A DNA stretch of 64,000 nucleotides from Maribacter algarum (ex Lu et al. 2025) (nom. illeg.) (GCA_947495915.1 CANMAW010000002.1:558001-622000), one strand, 5' to 3'. Counted from the stretch's first letter, positions 16,770 through 26,886 are shown. Notes: generated from the letters alone by a model not told the origin. Numbers and translations: made by a program.

Positions 16770-17636
16770 ATGTCAGAAAAGGTTAAAATCATAGAGTGCC
16801 CTCGTGATGCAATGCAGGGCATAAAAGATCAAATTCCAACAGAGAAAAAAGTGAAGTATATTCAGGCACTTTTGGGTTGTGGGTTTGATACTATAGATTT
16901 TGGCAGTTTTGTGTCTCCTAAGGCAATTCCTCAAATGGTAGATACGGCTGAGGTATTAAGTAGATTAGATTTATCTGAAACCAAAAGTAAACTACTGGCT
17001 ATTGTAGCAAACGTTCGTGGAGCCGTTGATGCTTCAAAATTCGAAGCAGTTGATTATTTAGGATTTCCTTTCTCGATTTCTGAAAACTTTCAGATGCGGA
17101 ATACCCATAAAACGATTGCGCAATCTGTTGAAACATTGCAAGAAATATTTAATGTAGCTGATGCATCAGGCAAAGAGGTGGTAACCTATATTTCTATGGG
17201 TTTTGGAAACCCGTATGGAGATCCGTGGAACGTGGATATTGTAGGAGAGTGGACCGAACGACTTACCAAAATGGGTGCTCGCATCTTATCGTTGTCAGAT
17301 ACTGTTGGTAGTTCAACTCCTGAAGTAATAGAATATTTATTTTCTAATTTGATTCCGAAATACCCAGCAATTGAATTTGGTGCGCACTTGCACACGACCC
17401 CTGATAGATGGCATGAAAAAATAGATGCTGCTTATACAGCAGGTTGCCGAAGGTTTGACGGTGCCATACAAGGTTTTGGAGGTTGCCCCATGGCGAAAGA
17501 CGATTTAACAGGTAATATGCCAACAGAAAAAATGCTATCATATATGAACACAGCGAAAGCAGATTCAGATGTGAATTGGTTAGTTTTCGAAGCTGCTTAT
17601 AATAAGGCCTCTGAATTGTTTTCTTCTTACCATTAA
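16770..17636 (+). CDS. Hydroxymethylglutaryl-CoA lyase
   Basis: A cytoplasmic TIM-barrel lyase that splits HMG-CoA into acetyl-CoA and acetoacetate in leucine degradation. Visible features are the catalytic Arg-Asp pair in IIECPRDAMQG (residues 7-17), FGSFVSPKAIPQM, the metal-binding HLHTTPD, and the C-terminal signature FGGCPMAKDDLTGN with the active-site cysteine. 288 residues from ATG 16770 is normal. The frame extends upstream into the LysE gene (to 16692), which I discount. It probably forms a unit with the exporter gene 31 bp upstream. Confidence 0.92.
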   Translation: MSEKVKIIECPRDAMQGIKDQIPTEKKVKYIQALLGCGFDTIDFGSFVSPKAIPQMVDTAEVLSRLDLSETKSKLLAIVANVRGAVDASKFEAVDYLGFPFSISENFQMRNTHKTIAQSVETLQEIFNVADASGKEVVTYISMGFGNPYGDPWNVDIVGEWTERLTKMGARILSLSDTVGSSTPEVIEYLFSNLIPKYPAIEFGAHLHTTPDRWHEKIDAAYTAGCRRFDGAIQGFGGCPMAKDDLTGNMPTEKMLSYMNTAKADSDVNWLVFEAAYNKASELFSSYH

Positions 17637-17721
17637 TTGCGCTCATACTTAAGCGGTAAAACTTCTTTGAATAATCTATAGGTTTCTTAAAAAGTCTTTT
17701 CTCACATGAAGAATTTTTATG

Positions 17722-17729
17722 TATTTTTG
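17722..17729 (+). promoter_or_regulatory. -7 promoter element before the Cys-rich microprotein
   Basis: TATTTTTG is an exact TAnnTTTG match 25 bp before the ATG at 17755. About 19 bp upstream there is TTTT rather than TTTG, so the -33 box is imperfect. Confidence 0.4.
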
Positions 17730-17754
17730 TCATTATTTAGATTTAATAAAAATA

Positions 17755-17895
17755 ATGAACACTCCAATTTTCGTAAGCCCTTGTATCATGACTGTCGCTG
17801 ACTGTGGTGTCTGCTCAGAAGGTAGAAAAAAGAAATGTTGCAAAAAATACAAAAAAAAGGGTAAAACTAATTGTAGACGATGCCCCCGTATTTAA
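17755..17895 (+). CDS. Cys-rich basic microprotein (46 residues)
   Basis: A short open frame from ATG 17755 to TAA 17893-17895. The product has seven cysteines arranged as C10, CxxC (17, 20), CC (28, 29) and CxxC (40, 43). Between them lies a strongly basic stretch, RKKKCCKKYKKKGKTNC, and the protein ends RRCPRI. Two CxxC pairs plus a CC pair suggest zinc, iron-sulfur or heme-related metal binding, or a redox role; this is inference. A -7 promoter element precedes it. It lies between the HMG-CoA lyase gene and the promoter of the iron/heme-type operon. The dense cysteine pattern is unlikely in random AT-rich DNA, which is why I call it a gene. I do not recognise the family with certainty. Confidence 0.6.
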   Translation: MNTPIFVSPCIMTVADCGVCSEGRKKKCCKKYKKKGKTNCRRCPRI

Positions 17896-17936
17896 AAGCA
17901 ATCTTCGCTGCATAATTCTATTATTAAAAAAAATTA

Positions 17937-17953
17937 TTTAGAATTATTATAAA
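17937..17953. promoter_or_regulatory. Near-palindrome beside the iron-operon promoter (possible operator)
   Basis: TTTAGAATTATTATAAA matches its own reverse complement at most positions (TTTATAATAATTCTAAA). It sits 5 bp upstream of the -33 box at 17959, where an iron- or metal-dependent regulator could bind. No regulator is identified; the AT-rich composition makes this weak evidence. Confidence 0.3.
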
Positions 17954-17958
17954 TAAAG

Positions 17959-17989
17959 TTTGTCTTATTCAAATATGATATTAAATTTG
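17959..17989 (+). promoter_or_regulatory. Full-consensus Bacteroidota promoter of the DUF4856-imelysin operon
   Basis: TTTG at 17959-17962, a 19-bp spacer and TAAATTTG at 17982-17989 match both boxes of the Bacteroidota primary promoter. The 5' leader would be about 40 nt before the ATG at 18034. Confidence 0.75.
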
Positions 17990-18033
17990 CACCAGAGGAA
18001 TACTATTTATAATAAATCTAAATTAATATAATA

Positions 18034-19335
18034 ATGAAAAATGCTCTTTTAATACTAACATTATCCGTTAGTGTTTTTTTTACTTCTTGTGAGAACGATG
18101 ATAATGAAACTCCAATTAATGCTATAACGCCAACGTGTACAGATGGAATTAAAAATGGCGATGAAACAGATGTTGATTGTGGTGGTTCTTGCACGCCATG
18201 TGATACAGGTATTGTAAATCCAGATTCGTATGTATTTGAGCGTGAAGGTGAGAATACAGTTAATTTTGGAGGTCAAACTACCAGATTAAAGATGGGCGAT
18301 GAAATTTTAAGCGCATTTAAAGATGATACTGCCTCAGCCGCTAAAATTCAAGCAATGTATGCGCATGAAGAAGGTGCTAATGATTTTGAAGATGCAGATC
18401 TAAATGCTTCTGATAAAAGTGTTCGTAGTAAAACGGCTGCTTCTAAAGATTTGTTTGGTGCTAACGCAACCGATCAAGCTCTAATTCGCGCTGAATTTGA
18501 CGGTTGGATTTCGGCACAAGTAGATGAAGTATTTCCAAATTGGAATGTCGCAGCAGAGGCTGGTACTGCGGGTCAAATAGCTGATGGAGAATCGACTAGA
18601 TATGTGAGCGCTAAAGGATTAGAGTATAATCAATTATTTAACAAGGGTTTAATTGGTAGTTTAACAGTAGATCAAATTTTAAACAATTATTTAAGTACTG
18701 TAGTTCTAGATGAATCTGATAATATTGATAACAATAATAACGATATAGTTGCCGAAGGTAAGAGTTATACAATAATGGAACATAAATGGGATGAAGCCTA
18801 TGGCTATGCTTATGGTTTGAATGCAGATGCAGCCAATCCTAATGCAGACTTAGGTGCTGATAGTTTCTTGAATAAGTATATAGGTAGAGTTGATGGTGAT
18901 AATGATTTTGCAGGTATTGCAGAAGAAATTTTTCAAGCTTTCAAGTTAGGTAGAGCTGCAATTGTAGCTAAAAACTATGAAGTAAGAGATGAGCAAGCAG
19001 AAATAATTAAAGAAAAAATCTCAACTGTTGTTGCGATTAGAGCGGTTCATTATTTACAACAAGGTAAACAGGCTTTGTCAAAAGAAACCCCAGCTTACGG
19101 AACCGCGTTTCATGATTTATCAGAAGGGTATGGGTTTATTTATAGTCTTCAATTTACTAGAAAACCAAATTCTTCTGATTCTTATTTTTCAAAAACTGAA
19201 GTTGATACTTTTTTAGTCGATCTATTAGGAGATGGTGAAAACGGACTATGGGATGTTACAGATGTAACATTAGATGCGTTGTCAGAGGCAATCGCTGAAC
19301 GTTTTGATTTCACCGTGGCACAAGCCGCTGAATAA
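18034..19335 (+). CDS. DUF4856-domain lipoprotein
   Basis: A 433-residue exported lipoprotein: MKNALLILTLSVSVFFTSCE puts the lipidated cysteine at residue 19. Residues about 34-60 carry the disulfide-rich motif CTDGIKNGDETDVDCGGSC with a final CTPC, a calcium/Notch-like knob seen in many secreted flavobacterial proteins. The rest is DUF4856, mostly helical and acidic (YSFKDW-type helices such as EHKWDEAYGYAYGLNAD). DUF4856 proteins of Bacteroidota often accompany imelysin genes, as here, and a cell-surface role in iron acquisition is inferred from this context. It is the first gene after a full-consensus promoter and is followed by a hairpin that may reduce downstream transcription. Confidence 0.83.
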   Translation: MKNALLILTLSVSVFFTSCENDDNETPINAITPTCTDGIKNGDETDVDCGGSCTPCDTGIVNPDSYVFEREGENTVNFGGQTTRLKMGDEILSAFKDDTASAAKIQAMYAHEEGANDFEDADLNASDKSVRSKTAASKDLFGANATDQALIRAEFDGWISAQVDEVFPNWNVAAEAGTAGQIADGESTRYVSAKGLEYNQLFNKGLIGSLTVDQILNNYLSTVVLDESDNIDNNNNDIVAEGKSYTIMEHKWDEAYGYAYGLNADAANPNADLGADSFLNKYIGRVDGDNDFAGIAEEIFQAFKLGRAAIVAKNYEVRDEQAEIIKEKISTVVAIRAVHYLQQGKQALSKETPAYGTAFHDLSEGYGFIYSLQFTRKPNSSDSYFSKTEVDTFLVDLLGDGENGLWDVTDVTLDALSEAIAERFDFTVAQAAE

Positions 19336-19361
19336 TCAATTTGCAATTTAGCAATGTTAAT

Positions 19362-19403
19362 AAAAAAAGTTGTCTCTGATAGGTTATAAGAGGCAGCTTT
19401 TTT
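19362..19403 (+). terminator. Hairpin between DUF4856 and imelysin genes (partial terminator)
   Basis: AAAAAAGTTGTCTCT pairs with AGAGGCAGCTTTTTT (two G-U pairs) around a loop of about 11 nt, ending in T6. It could terminate or attenuate, so that the lipoprotein is made in excess over the rest of the operon. Confidence 0.6.
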
Positions 19404-19438
19404 ACTTTCGCTTTAATTAGAATAAATAAAAATAAGTT

Positions 19439-20554
19439 ATGAAGCGATTTTCAGTAATAACGCTTTTGATTTCTTTAGTATGGGCTTGTACATCAGACAA
19501 CGCTGTGTCTGATGAACCTGCCGAAGTAAGTTTTGAAAGAGGGCCTATGTTGGTGAACTGGGCAGATAACATTATCAAACCTTCGTATGAATCTTTCTCT
19601 GAAAATTTGACAACTCTTGTCAATTCCTTTGAAACTTTCAGGGCAGATACTAATGTATCAAATTTGATTTCTTATCGTGATTCTTGGGTTGAAGCTTATA
19701 TGAGTTGGCAAACTGTTGCCATGTTTGAAATAGGGCCTGCCGAAAGTGTTGATTTTCGGTTTAGCATGAATACATACCCTACGAATACTGATAATATAAA
19801 TAGTCACTTAGCTTCAGGAGAGTACGATTTATCACTCTCTTCTAATCGATCTTCGAAAGGTTTTCCTGCATTAGATTATTTAATCAATGGTTTAGGAGAT
19901 ACAGACGATGAGATAGTAGCCAAATATACATCAACTGACAAAGAAGAATTGATGATGTATAGTGAAGATGTTTTAAATGATATGGTTTTGTTAACAACAC
20001 AGGTTCTTGATGGATGGAATTCTGGGTATAGAACAACATTTGTTGAAAACGATGGTTCTTCTGCGACTGCCTCAGTTGATCGTTTTGTAAATGATTATAT
20101 TTTTTATTTTGAAAAATTCTTACGTGCAGGTAAAATGGGAATACCCTTAGGTGTTTTTTCAGGAAGTCCACTTCCCGAAAATGTAGAAGCATTTTACAAG
20201 GCAGATATCTCTAAAGATTTATTTTTAAAAGGTCTTCAAGCTAGCCAAGATTTTTTTAATGGCAAACACTTTAGTTCAACTGTCAAAGGCGAAAGCTTGG
20301 CATCTTATTTGGTTAATTTAGATACTTCAGAAGATAGAGAAGATTTGAGCAATGTTATTAATAGTCAATTTGACAAATCAAGAGAACTTGTGGTTGCACT
20401 TGATAATTTTAAGATTGAAATTGAAAATAATAACCCAGCAACTAATATGCTACTAGCATACGATGAAGTACAACGATTGGTGCCCCTTTTGAAAACAGAT
20501 ATGGTTTCAGCTATGAGTATAGGTATTGATTTCGTTGATGCTGATGGTGATTAA
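19439..20554 (+). CDS. Imelysin-family lipoprotein (M75 / IrpA-like)
   Basis: A 371-residue exported protein. MKRFSVITLLISLVWACTS is a lipoprotein signal with Cys17. The imelysin fold is recognisable from SWVEAYMSWQTVAMFEIGPAES (start of the first bundle; key parts YMSWQTV and IGPAES), followed by FPALDYLINGLG, the region that holds the GxHxxE-like site in EfeO/IrpA proteins but here reads PALDYL. Imelysin proteins are iron-regulated and tied to iron uptake; the proteolytic activity originally assigned is doubtful. Only 2 bp separate it from the HTTM gene, so they are one operon. Confidence 0.87.
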   Translation: MKRFSVITLLISLVWACTSDNAVSDEPAEVSFERGPMLVNWADNIIKPSYESFSENLTTLVNSFETFRADTNVSNLISYRDSWVEAYMSWQTVAMFEIGPAESVDFRFSMNTYPTNTDNINSHLASGEYDLSLSSNRSSKGFPALDYLINGLGDTDDEIVAKYTSTDKEELMMYSEDVLNDMVLLTTQVLDGWNSGYRTTFVENDGSSATASVDRFVNDYIFYFEKFLRAGKMGIPLGVFSGSPLPENVEAFYKADISKDLFLKGLQASQDFFNGKHFSSTVKGESLASYLVNLDTSEDREDLSNVINSQFDKSRELVVALDNFKIEIENNNPATNMLLAYDEVQRLVPLLKTDMVSAMSIGIDFVDADGD

Positions 20555-20556
20555 AT

Positions 20557-21921
20557 ATGACCTACAGAAATAGCTATATATCTAACCCTATAGAGGCCGC
20601 CCCTTTGGCGGTCTTTCGTGTTTTGTTTGGGGTGTTGATGTTTATTTCTATTGCGCGTTTTTGGTCGTACGGTTGGATTGATAAGTTGTATCTGCAACCT
20701 CAATATTTTTTCTCATATTATGGTTTTGAGTGGGTGAAACCTATGGGAGAATTTACCTACTTGATTTTTCTTCTCTGTGGGCTTTCAACCTTATTTATTG
20801 CAGTCGGATTTAAATATAGAATAGCTATTATTACCTTTTTTATTAGCTTCACCTATATTGAGTTAATGGATAAAACTACGTATCTAAATCACTATTATTT
20901 TATAAGTGCTTTAAGTTTCTTAATGATATTTCTTCCGGCAAATGTCTATTTTTCAGTTGACGCACATAGAAACACCAAACTATCATTTAAATATGTTCCG
21001 GCTTGGACAATTAATAGTATAAAGCTGTTTATAATATTAGTATATTTTTATGCTGGCCTAGCTAAATTAAATTCAGACTGGTTGTTAAAAGCGTTACCTC
21101 TTAAAATTTGGTTACCCTCTAAATTCGACATACCTGTTTTAGGCCATTTCTTAAGTCTAGAGTGGGTGCAATTTTCATTTAGTTGGATAGGAGTAGGGTA
21201 CGATTTAGCAATTCCATTTTTGCTTCTCTATAAAAAAACACGAAATTTTGCATTTGTTTTAGTAGTAATTTTTCACATCTTAACACGGGTGTTATTCCCT
21301 ATTGGCATGTTTCCGTACATAATGATTGTATCGACATTAATTTTCTTTGATGTTAAAATACATAACAACATAATTTCAATTTTTAGAAAGATCATTCGAG
21401 TTGCAAAACCAAAGTTCAATAACGAAGAAACATATGCATTTTCAAATCAGTTTTTAGCACAATTAAAATACGTCATTGTTGGTTTTTTTTTTGTATTTCA
21501 GATTTTATTTCCATTTAGATATCTGTTGTATCCAGGTGAGCTGTTTTGGACGGAAGAAGGCTATCGTTTTTCATGGCGTGTAATGTTGGTAGAGAAATCA
21601 GGTTATGCGCAATTTAAAATAGTAGATCGCGAGTCAAGTAGATGGTTTTATGTGGATAACACTGATTTTTTAACTCCTTTTCAAGAAAAACAAATGGCTT
21701 TTCAACCTGATTTTATTTTAGAATATGCGCATTATCTTAAAGAACATTTTGAAAGCCAAGGGCACAAAAACATCGGTGTATTTGTTGATAGTCAAGTCAC
21801 CTTAAATGGAAGACTAAGTACTACTTTTGTCAACCCAAAAATAGATTTAACTCAAGAAAAAGAATCATTTGAACATAAAAAATGGATTATACCCTTTCAA
21901 GATGAAATTAAAGGATTTTAG
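20557..21921 (+). CDS. HTTM / vitamin-K-dependent gamma-carboxylase-like membrane protein
   Basis: An inner-membrane protein of 454 residues. The first 290 residues form about seven membrane segments of the HTTM domain; the last 150 are a soluble beta-rich domain. The stretch VYFYAGLAKLNSDWL (about 162-176) matches the region of the human gamma-glutamyl carboxylase active-site lysine, here Lys170. FRYLLYPGELFWTEEGYRFSW-type sequence (about 320-340) is the conserved start of the carboxylase C-terminal domain. Bacterial relatives exist whose true reaction is unknown; many Bacteroidota members occur next to imelysin and TonB genes. It overlaps the start of the TonB receptor gene by 20 bp. Confidence 0.85.
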   Translation: MTYRNSYISNPIEAAPLAVFRVLFGVLMFISIARFWSYGWIDKLYLQPQYFFSYYGFEWVKPMGEFTYLIFLLCGLSTLFIAVGFKYRIAIITFFISFTYIELMDKTTYLNHYYFISALSFLMIFLPANVYFSVDAHRNTKLSFKYVPAWTINSIKLFIILVYFYAGLAKLNSDWLLKALPLKIWLPSKFDIPVLGHFLSLEWVQFSFSWIGVGYDLAIPFLLLYKKTRNFAFVLVVIFHILTRVLFPIGMFPYIMIVSTLIFFDVKIHNNIISIFRKIIRVAKPKFNNEETYAFSNQFLAQLKYVIVGFFFVFQILFPFRYLLYPGELFWTEEGYRFSWRVMLVEKSGYAQFKIVDRESSRWFYVDNTDFLTPFQEKQMAFQPDFILEYAHYLKEHFESQGHKNIGVFVDSQVTLNGRLSTTFVNPKIDLTQEKESFEHKKWIIPFQDEIKGF

Positions 21922-24373
21922 TATACTTTTTGGTTTTTTTATATTTAGTTCCTTTTGTTTAGGGCAATTTCAGTTGTCTGGTATCATAACCGATGCTGAC
22001 GGTACTATTTTACCCGATGCTGAGGTTTACCTTAAAGAGCTTAAGTTGTTTTCTCTTGCCGATAGTAATGGGGTATATGTCTTCAATGATATTGCTCAAG
22101 GCGATTATCAAGTTATTGCATTTTATTATGGGTATCAAGTTTCTGATAAAAGTGTTTCAATTGATCAGAATAGTGTTTTAAATATTAGATTAGAACCTTT
22201 AGGAGAACAACTTTCTGAAGTAATCGTAACACAAGAACGAGAAAAAGTCTTTGCTCTTAAAAAACTTAAAAAGGTAGAGGGCACGGCTATTTATGCAGGT
22301 AAAAAAAGCGAAGTCGTATTATTAGAGGCTATAACTGGTAATTTGGCAGCGAATAACTCAAGACAAATATATAGTCAGGTGGTTGGCCTTAATATATATG
22401 ATAATGGGGATGCTGGATTACAGTTAAATATTGGAGGTAGAGGCTTAGATCCAAATCGTACTGCTAATTTTAATACCAGACAAAATGGTTACGATATTAG
22501 TGCTGATGTTTTAGGGTATCCTGAAAGTTATTATACACCGCCAGCTGAGGCATTAGAAGAGATTCAAGTGGTTAGAGGAGCAGCATCTTTACAATATGGC
22601 ACCCAATTTGGTGGTTTGGTGAACTTTAAGTTTAAAAAACCAAATCAGACAAAAAAAATTGAATGGACCTCACGCCAAACACTAGGCTCTTTTAATTTAA
22701 AAACAAGCTTCAACAGTTTAAGCGGTATCATAGGTAAATTGAGTTACTACAGTTATTTTAACTATAAACAAGGGGATGGTTTTCGCCCTAATTCAGCTTT
22801 TAGTAGTAGAAACTATTATGTAAACCTGGGGTATCAATTATCAAAAAAGACTAAAGTTAGTTTAGAAACAACATATTTAAATTATCTAGCCAAACAGGCT
22901 GGAGGTTTAACTGATGCTCAATTTATAGAAGATCCAACATTTAGTAATCGTAATCGAAATTGGTTTGATGTAGATTGGAAATTATATTCGCTGCGACTAG
23001 ACCATCAGTTTTCAAATAAAACAGATTTCAGCTTGAATATTTTCGGTTTGGATGCCTCAAGAAAAGCTTTAGGTTTTAGAACAAATCGTGTGTCTCAAGA
23101 AGATAATCTTGAAGAGCCTCGTGAATTGTTAATAGATAATTTTAAAAATTGGGGAGCTGAAGCTCGTATTTTAAAAAGATACACCTTATTGGGTAGCGAA
23201 TCTGCCTTGTTAATTGGTTCTAAATTTTACAGTACTAAAAATAACCAACGACAAGGCCCGGGTAGTGCTAATTTAAATGCTGATTTTAGTTTCAAAGATG
23301 ATCAATTTCCAAATTATGAGAGACAATCTCAATTTAGTTTTCCGAATCAAAATGTGGCATTGTTTGGTGAAAATATTTTTAGTATTAATGATAGATTTAC
23401 GATAACCCCAGGATTTCGATTAGAACATATTAAAACAGAAAGTGTTGGAAGTTATAAGAATATAGTTTTAGACTTAGCGGGTAACCCCTTACTAAACGAA
23501 GAGATTGAAGACAATCGAAATTTTGATAGAACTTTTGTACTGCTAGGTATTGGAGCTAGTTACAATATTTCACCAAGTATTGAGATGTATGGAAATTTCT
23601 CTCAGAATTATAGATCTGTAACCTTTAGTGATATTAGGGTTGTCAACCCTTCTTTTCAAGTAGATTCTAATATTAGTGACGAAGATGGTTATACCGCAGA
23701 TATAGGCTTTCGAGGTCGCTTTAAAAATACTTTTGTATATGATGTTAGCGCATATGGTTTGCTATATGATAATCGGTTAGGCGAAATTTTGAAAAATGAA
23801 ACTCGTACTAATGCGTTAGGTGAAGAAATTGAGACTGGTCGTGTAATACGATTTAGAGGAAATATTGGTACAGCCTTTATTTATGGTTTAGAAAGTTTTG
23901 GAAACTGGAGTCTAAAAGAAACATTTCTTCCCAATTCAAAGAATTTGAAATTGAATGTATTTTTAAATTTGGCACTAACGCAATCAGAGTATGTTTCATC
24001 TGAAGAGAATAATGTTGAAGGTAATGAGGTAGAGTTTATTCCTGATGTTAACATGAAAACTGGATTGAATTTTGGGTATAAAAATTTAATTGGAAGTTTG
24101 CAATACACCTTTATATCTAACCAATATACCGATGCAACAAATGCACCCCAAGATGTAAATGATAATCAAAGGGGAATAGAAGGTGCAATACCTGCTTATG
24201 ATATTTTAGATTTTTCATTATCTTATTCTTTTAAGAAATTCAAATTGGAAACAGGAATAAATAACTTGTTAAATAATAGTTATTTTACCCGTAGAGCAAC
24301 AGGCTATCCTGGGCCTGGAATTATACCTTCAGAACCTAGAACGTTTTATGCAACGCTTCAATTTAAATTATAA
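21902..24373 (+). CDS. TonB-dependent outer-membrane receptor (FecA-like)
   Basis: An 823-residue outer-membrane transporter. After a signal peptide (MKLKDFSILFGFFIFSSFCLGQ) comes a carboxypeptidase-regulatory-like domain (about 24-105; LSGIITDADGTILPDAEVYL). The plug follows (about 130-245), with IGGRGLDPNRTANF and VVRGAASLQYGTQFGG, typical of siderophore/ferric-citrate receptors, and then a 22-strand barrel ending in aromatic TLQFKL. Start: I chose ATG 21902, which begins the signal peptide; the longer frame (21869) lies inside the HTTM gene. Translational coupling with the HTTM gene is likely. The ligand is probably a ferric chelate or heme, by analogy and context. Confidence 0.9.
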   Translation: MKLKDFSILFGFFIFSSFCLGQFQLSGIITDADGTILPDAEVYLKELKLFSLADSNGVYVFNDIAQGDYQVIAFYYGYQVSDKSVSIDQNSVLNIRLEPLGEQLSEVIVTQEREKVFALKKLKKVEGTAIYAGKKSEVVLLEAITGNLAANNSRQIYSQVVGLNIYDNGDAGLQLNIGGRGLDPNRTANFNTRQNGYDISADVLGYPESYYTPPAEALEEIQVVRGAASLQYGTQFGGLVNFKFKKPNQTKKIEWTSRQTLGSFNLKTSFNSLSGIIGKLSYYSYFNYKQGDGFRPNSAFSSRNYYVNLGYQLSKKTKVSLETTYLNYLAKQAGGLTDAQFIEDPTFSNRNRNWFDVDWKLYSLRLDHQFSNKTDFSLNIFGLDASRKALGFRTNRVSQEDNLEEPRELLIDNFKNWGAEARILKRYTLLGSESALLIGSKFYSTKNNQRQGPGSANLNADFSFKDDQFPNYERQSQFSFPNQNVALFGENIFSINDRFTITPGFRLEHIKTESVGSYKNIVLDLAGNPLLNEEIEDNRNFDRTFVLLGIGASYNISPSIEMYGNFSQNYRSVTFSDIRVVNPSFQVDSNISDEDGYTADIGFRGRFKNTFVYDVSAYGLLYDNRLGEILKNETRTNALGEEIETGRVIRFRGNIGTAFIYGLESFGNWSLKETFLPNSKNLKLNVFLNLALTQSEYVSSEENNVEGNEVEFIPDVNMKTGLNFGYKNLIGSLQYTFISNQYTDATNAPQDVNDNQRGIEGAIPAYDILDFSLSYSFKKFKLETGINNLLNNSYFTRRATGYPGPGIIPSEPRTFYATLQFKL

Positions 24374-24385
24374 AAACTATTCTAT

Positions 24386-24841
24386 ATGAAAATCACAAAA
24401 AAGATATTGCTCATCGCTTTAGTAGCATTAGTTCTAATACAATTTTATCGTCCAGAAAGAAACGATGCGGAATTAAGAGATGTGGTAGATTTTGAAACTG
24501 AAACAAAACCGTCAGAAGAAATAAAAGCAATACTACAAGCAAAATGCTATGATTGTCATTCCAATAAAACGACCTATCCATGGTATGCAAATGTTGCTCC
24601 TATTTCTTTTTTAATTGCTGATCATGTTAATGAAGGCAATGAGCATTTTAATATTTCGGAATGGAGTAATTATGATTCCGGTAAGAAAGATCATAAGCTT
24701 GATGAATTAATTGAAGAAATTGAAGAGGGTGAAATGCCAGAAGTTGGTTATACGTTAATTCACGGTAAGCTTTCTGAAAATGAAAAAGAAGCTGTTATTA
24801 GTTGGGCAACAGAAGCTCGTAAGATTTATAGTAGTCATTAA
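24386..24841 (+). CDS. Heme-binding-domain (CxxCH) membrane-anchored protein
   Basis: A 151-residue protein with one N-terminal membrane helix (KKILLIALVALVLIQFYRP), the rest periplasmic. The c-type heme site is Cys54-Tyr-Asp-Cys57-His58 in QAKCYDCHSN; the following TYPWYANVAPISFLIADHVNEG is the signature of the Bacteroidota Haem_bd domain, whose sixth ligand is probably a distal residue. WSNYDSGKKDHKLDELIEEI continues the conserved core. It is the fifth gene of the operon, 12 bp after the TonB receptor, and likely handles electrons or heme-linked iron reduction in the periplasm. Confidence 0.88.
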   Translation: MKITKKILLIALVALVLIQFYRPERNDAELRDVVDFETETKPSEEIKAILQAKCYDCHSNKTTYPWYANVAPISFLIADHVNEGNEHFNISEWSNYDSGKKDHKLDELIEEIEEGEMPEVGYTLIHGKLSENEKEAVISWATEARKIYSSH

Positions 24842-24867
24842 TAAGTGTTGCTTGGTATAGCCAAACA

Positions 24868-25359
24868 ATGGTCTTTAACTTTCATTTCCAAAAGGAAACC
24901 AAAATTTTCATAGCTTCTTTTGTAGTTTTACTTTCTATTGGTTTTTATACCGGACTACTTTTTGTTTCTGAAACTAGTACCGCTTCAACTGAAGGGTTGG
25001 TCGAAAACTATAATGGTAATGAAGATGATGAAAATGCAGCAATAATGAAATTTAAGAAAAGTGAACGAGAAATGTTAACAATTGTTCATACTCATATCCT
25101 CTCCATGTCATTCATTTTTTTTCTTTTAGGTAGCCTAGTTTGGATGATTAGAGGTTCTAAAAAATTAAAAACTTTCTTAACTATAGAACCATTTCTATCG
25201 GTACTGATGACCTTTGGGGGTATTTATTTTCTTTGGACTGGTGTTTTATGGATGAAATATGTGGTCATTTTCTCTGGATTTTTAATGACAGCTACATTCA
25301 CAGTATCCGCATTTTTGGTACTTTATCAGTTGACTTTAAAACCCATTGAAAAGGATTAA
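24868..25359 (+). CDS. Four-helix membrane protein with a HxH motif
   Basis: A 163-residue protein that I do not recognise by name. It has four hydrophobic segments: about 13-32, 72-94, 104-127 and 130-154. Between the first two lies a roughly 40-residue acidic loop (NYNGNEDDENAAIMKFKKS). The second helix begins with VHTHILSMSFIFFL, placing His74 and His76 at the membrane edge where they could bind heme b or a metal. Its place 26 bp after the CxxCH heme protein suggests that the two cooperate, for example in periplasmic electron transfer to reduce iron. This is inference from context. The next gene, guaB, has its own -7 element. Confidence 0.7.
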   Translation: MVFNFHFQKETKIFIASFVVLLSIGFYTGLLFVSETSTASTEGLVENYNGNEDDENAAIMKFKKSEREMLTIVHTHILSMSFIFFLLGSLVWMIRGSKKLKTFLTIEPFLSVLMTFGGIYFLWTGVLWMKYVVIFSGFLMTATFTVSAFLVLYQLTLKPIEKD

Positions 25360-25378
25360 TAATACCAATTAAAATCAC

Positions 25379-25386
25379 TATATTTG
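25379..25386 (+). promoter_or_regulatory. -7 promoter element before guaB
   Basis: TATATTTG matches TAnnTTTG exactly, 23 bp before the ATG at 25410. No TTG lies at the usual distance upstream. Confidence 0.4.
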
Positions 25387-25397
25387 CCCGCAATTAA

Positions 25398-26882
<1,485 letters not shown>

Positions 26883-26886
26883 CTAC

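Noticed and set aside
21869-21901. Longer start for the TonB receptor
   Set aside because: ATG 21902 directly begins a signal peptide; the upstream frame lies inside the HTTM coding region and would destroy the signal.
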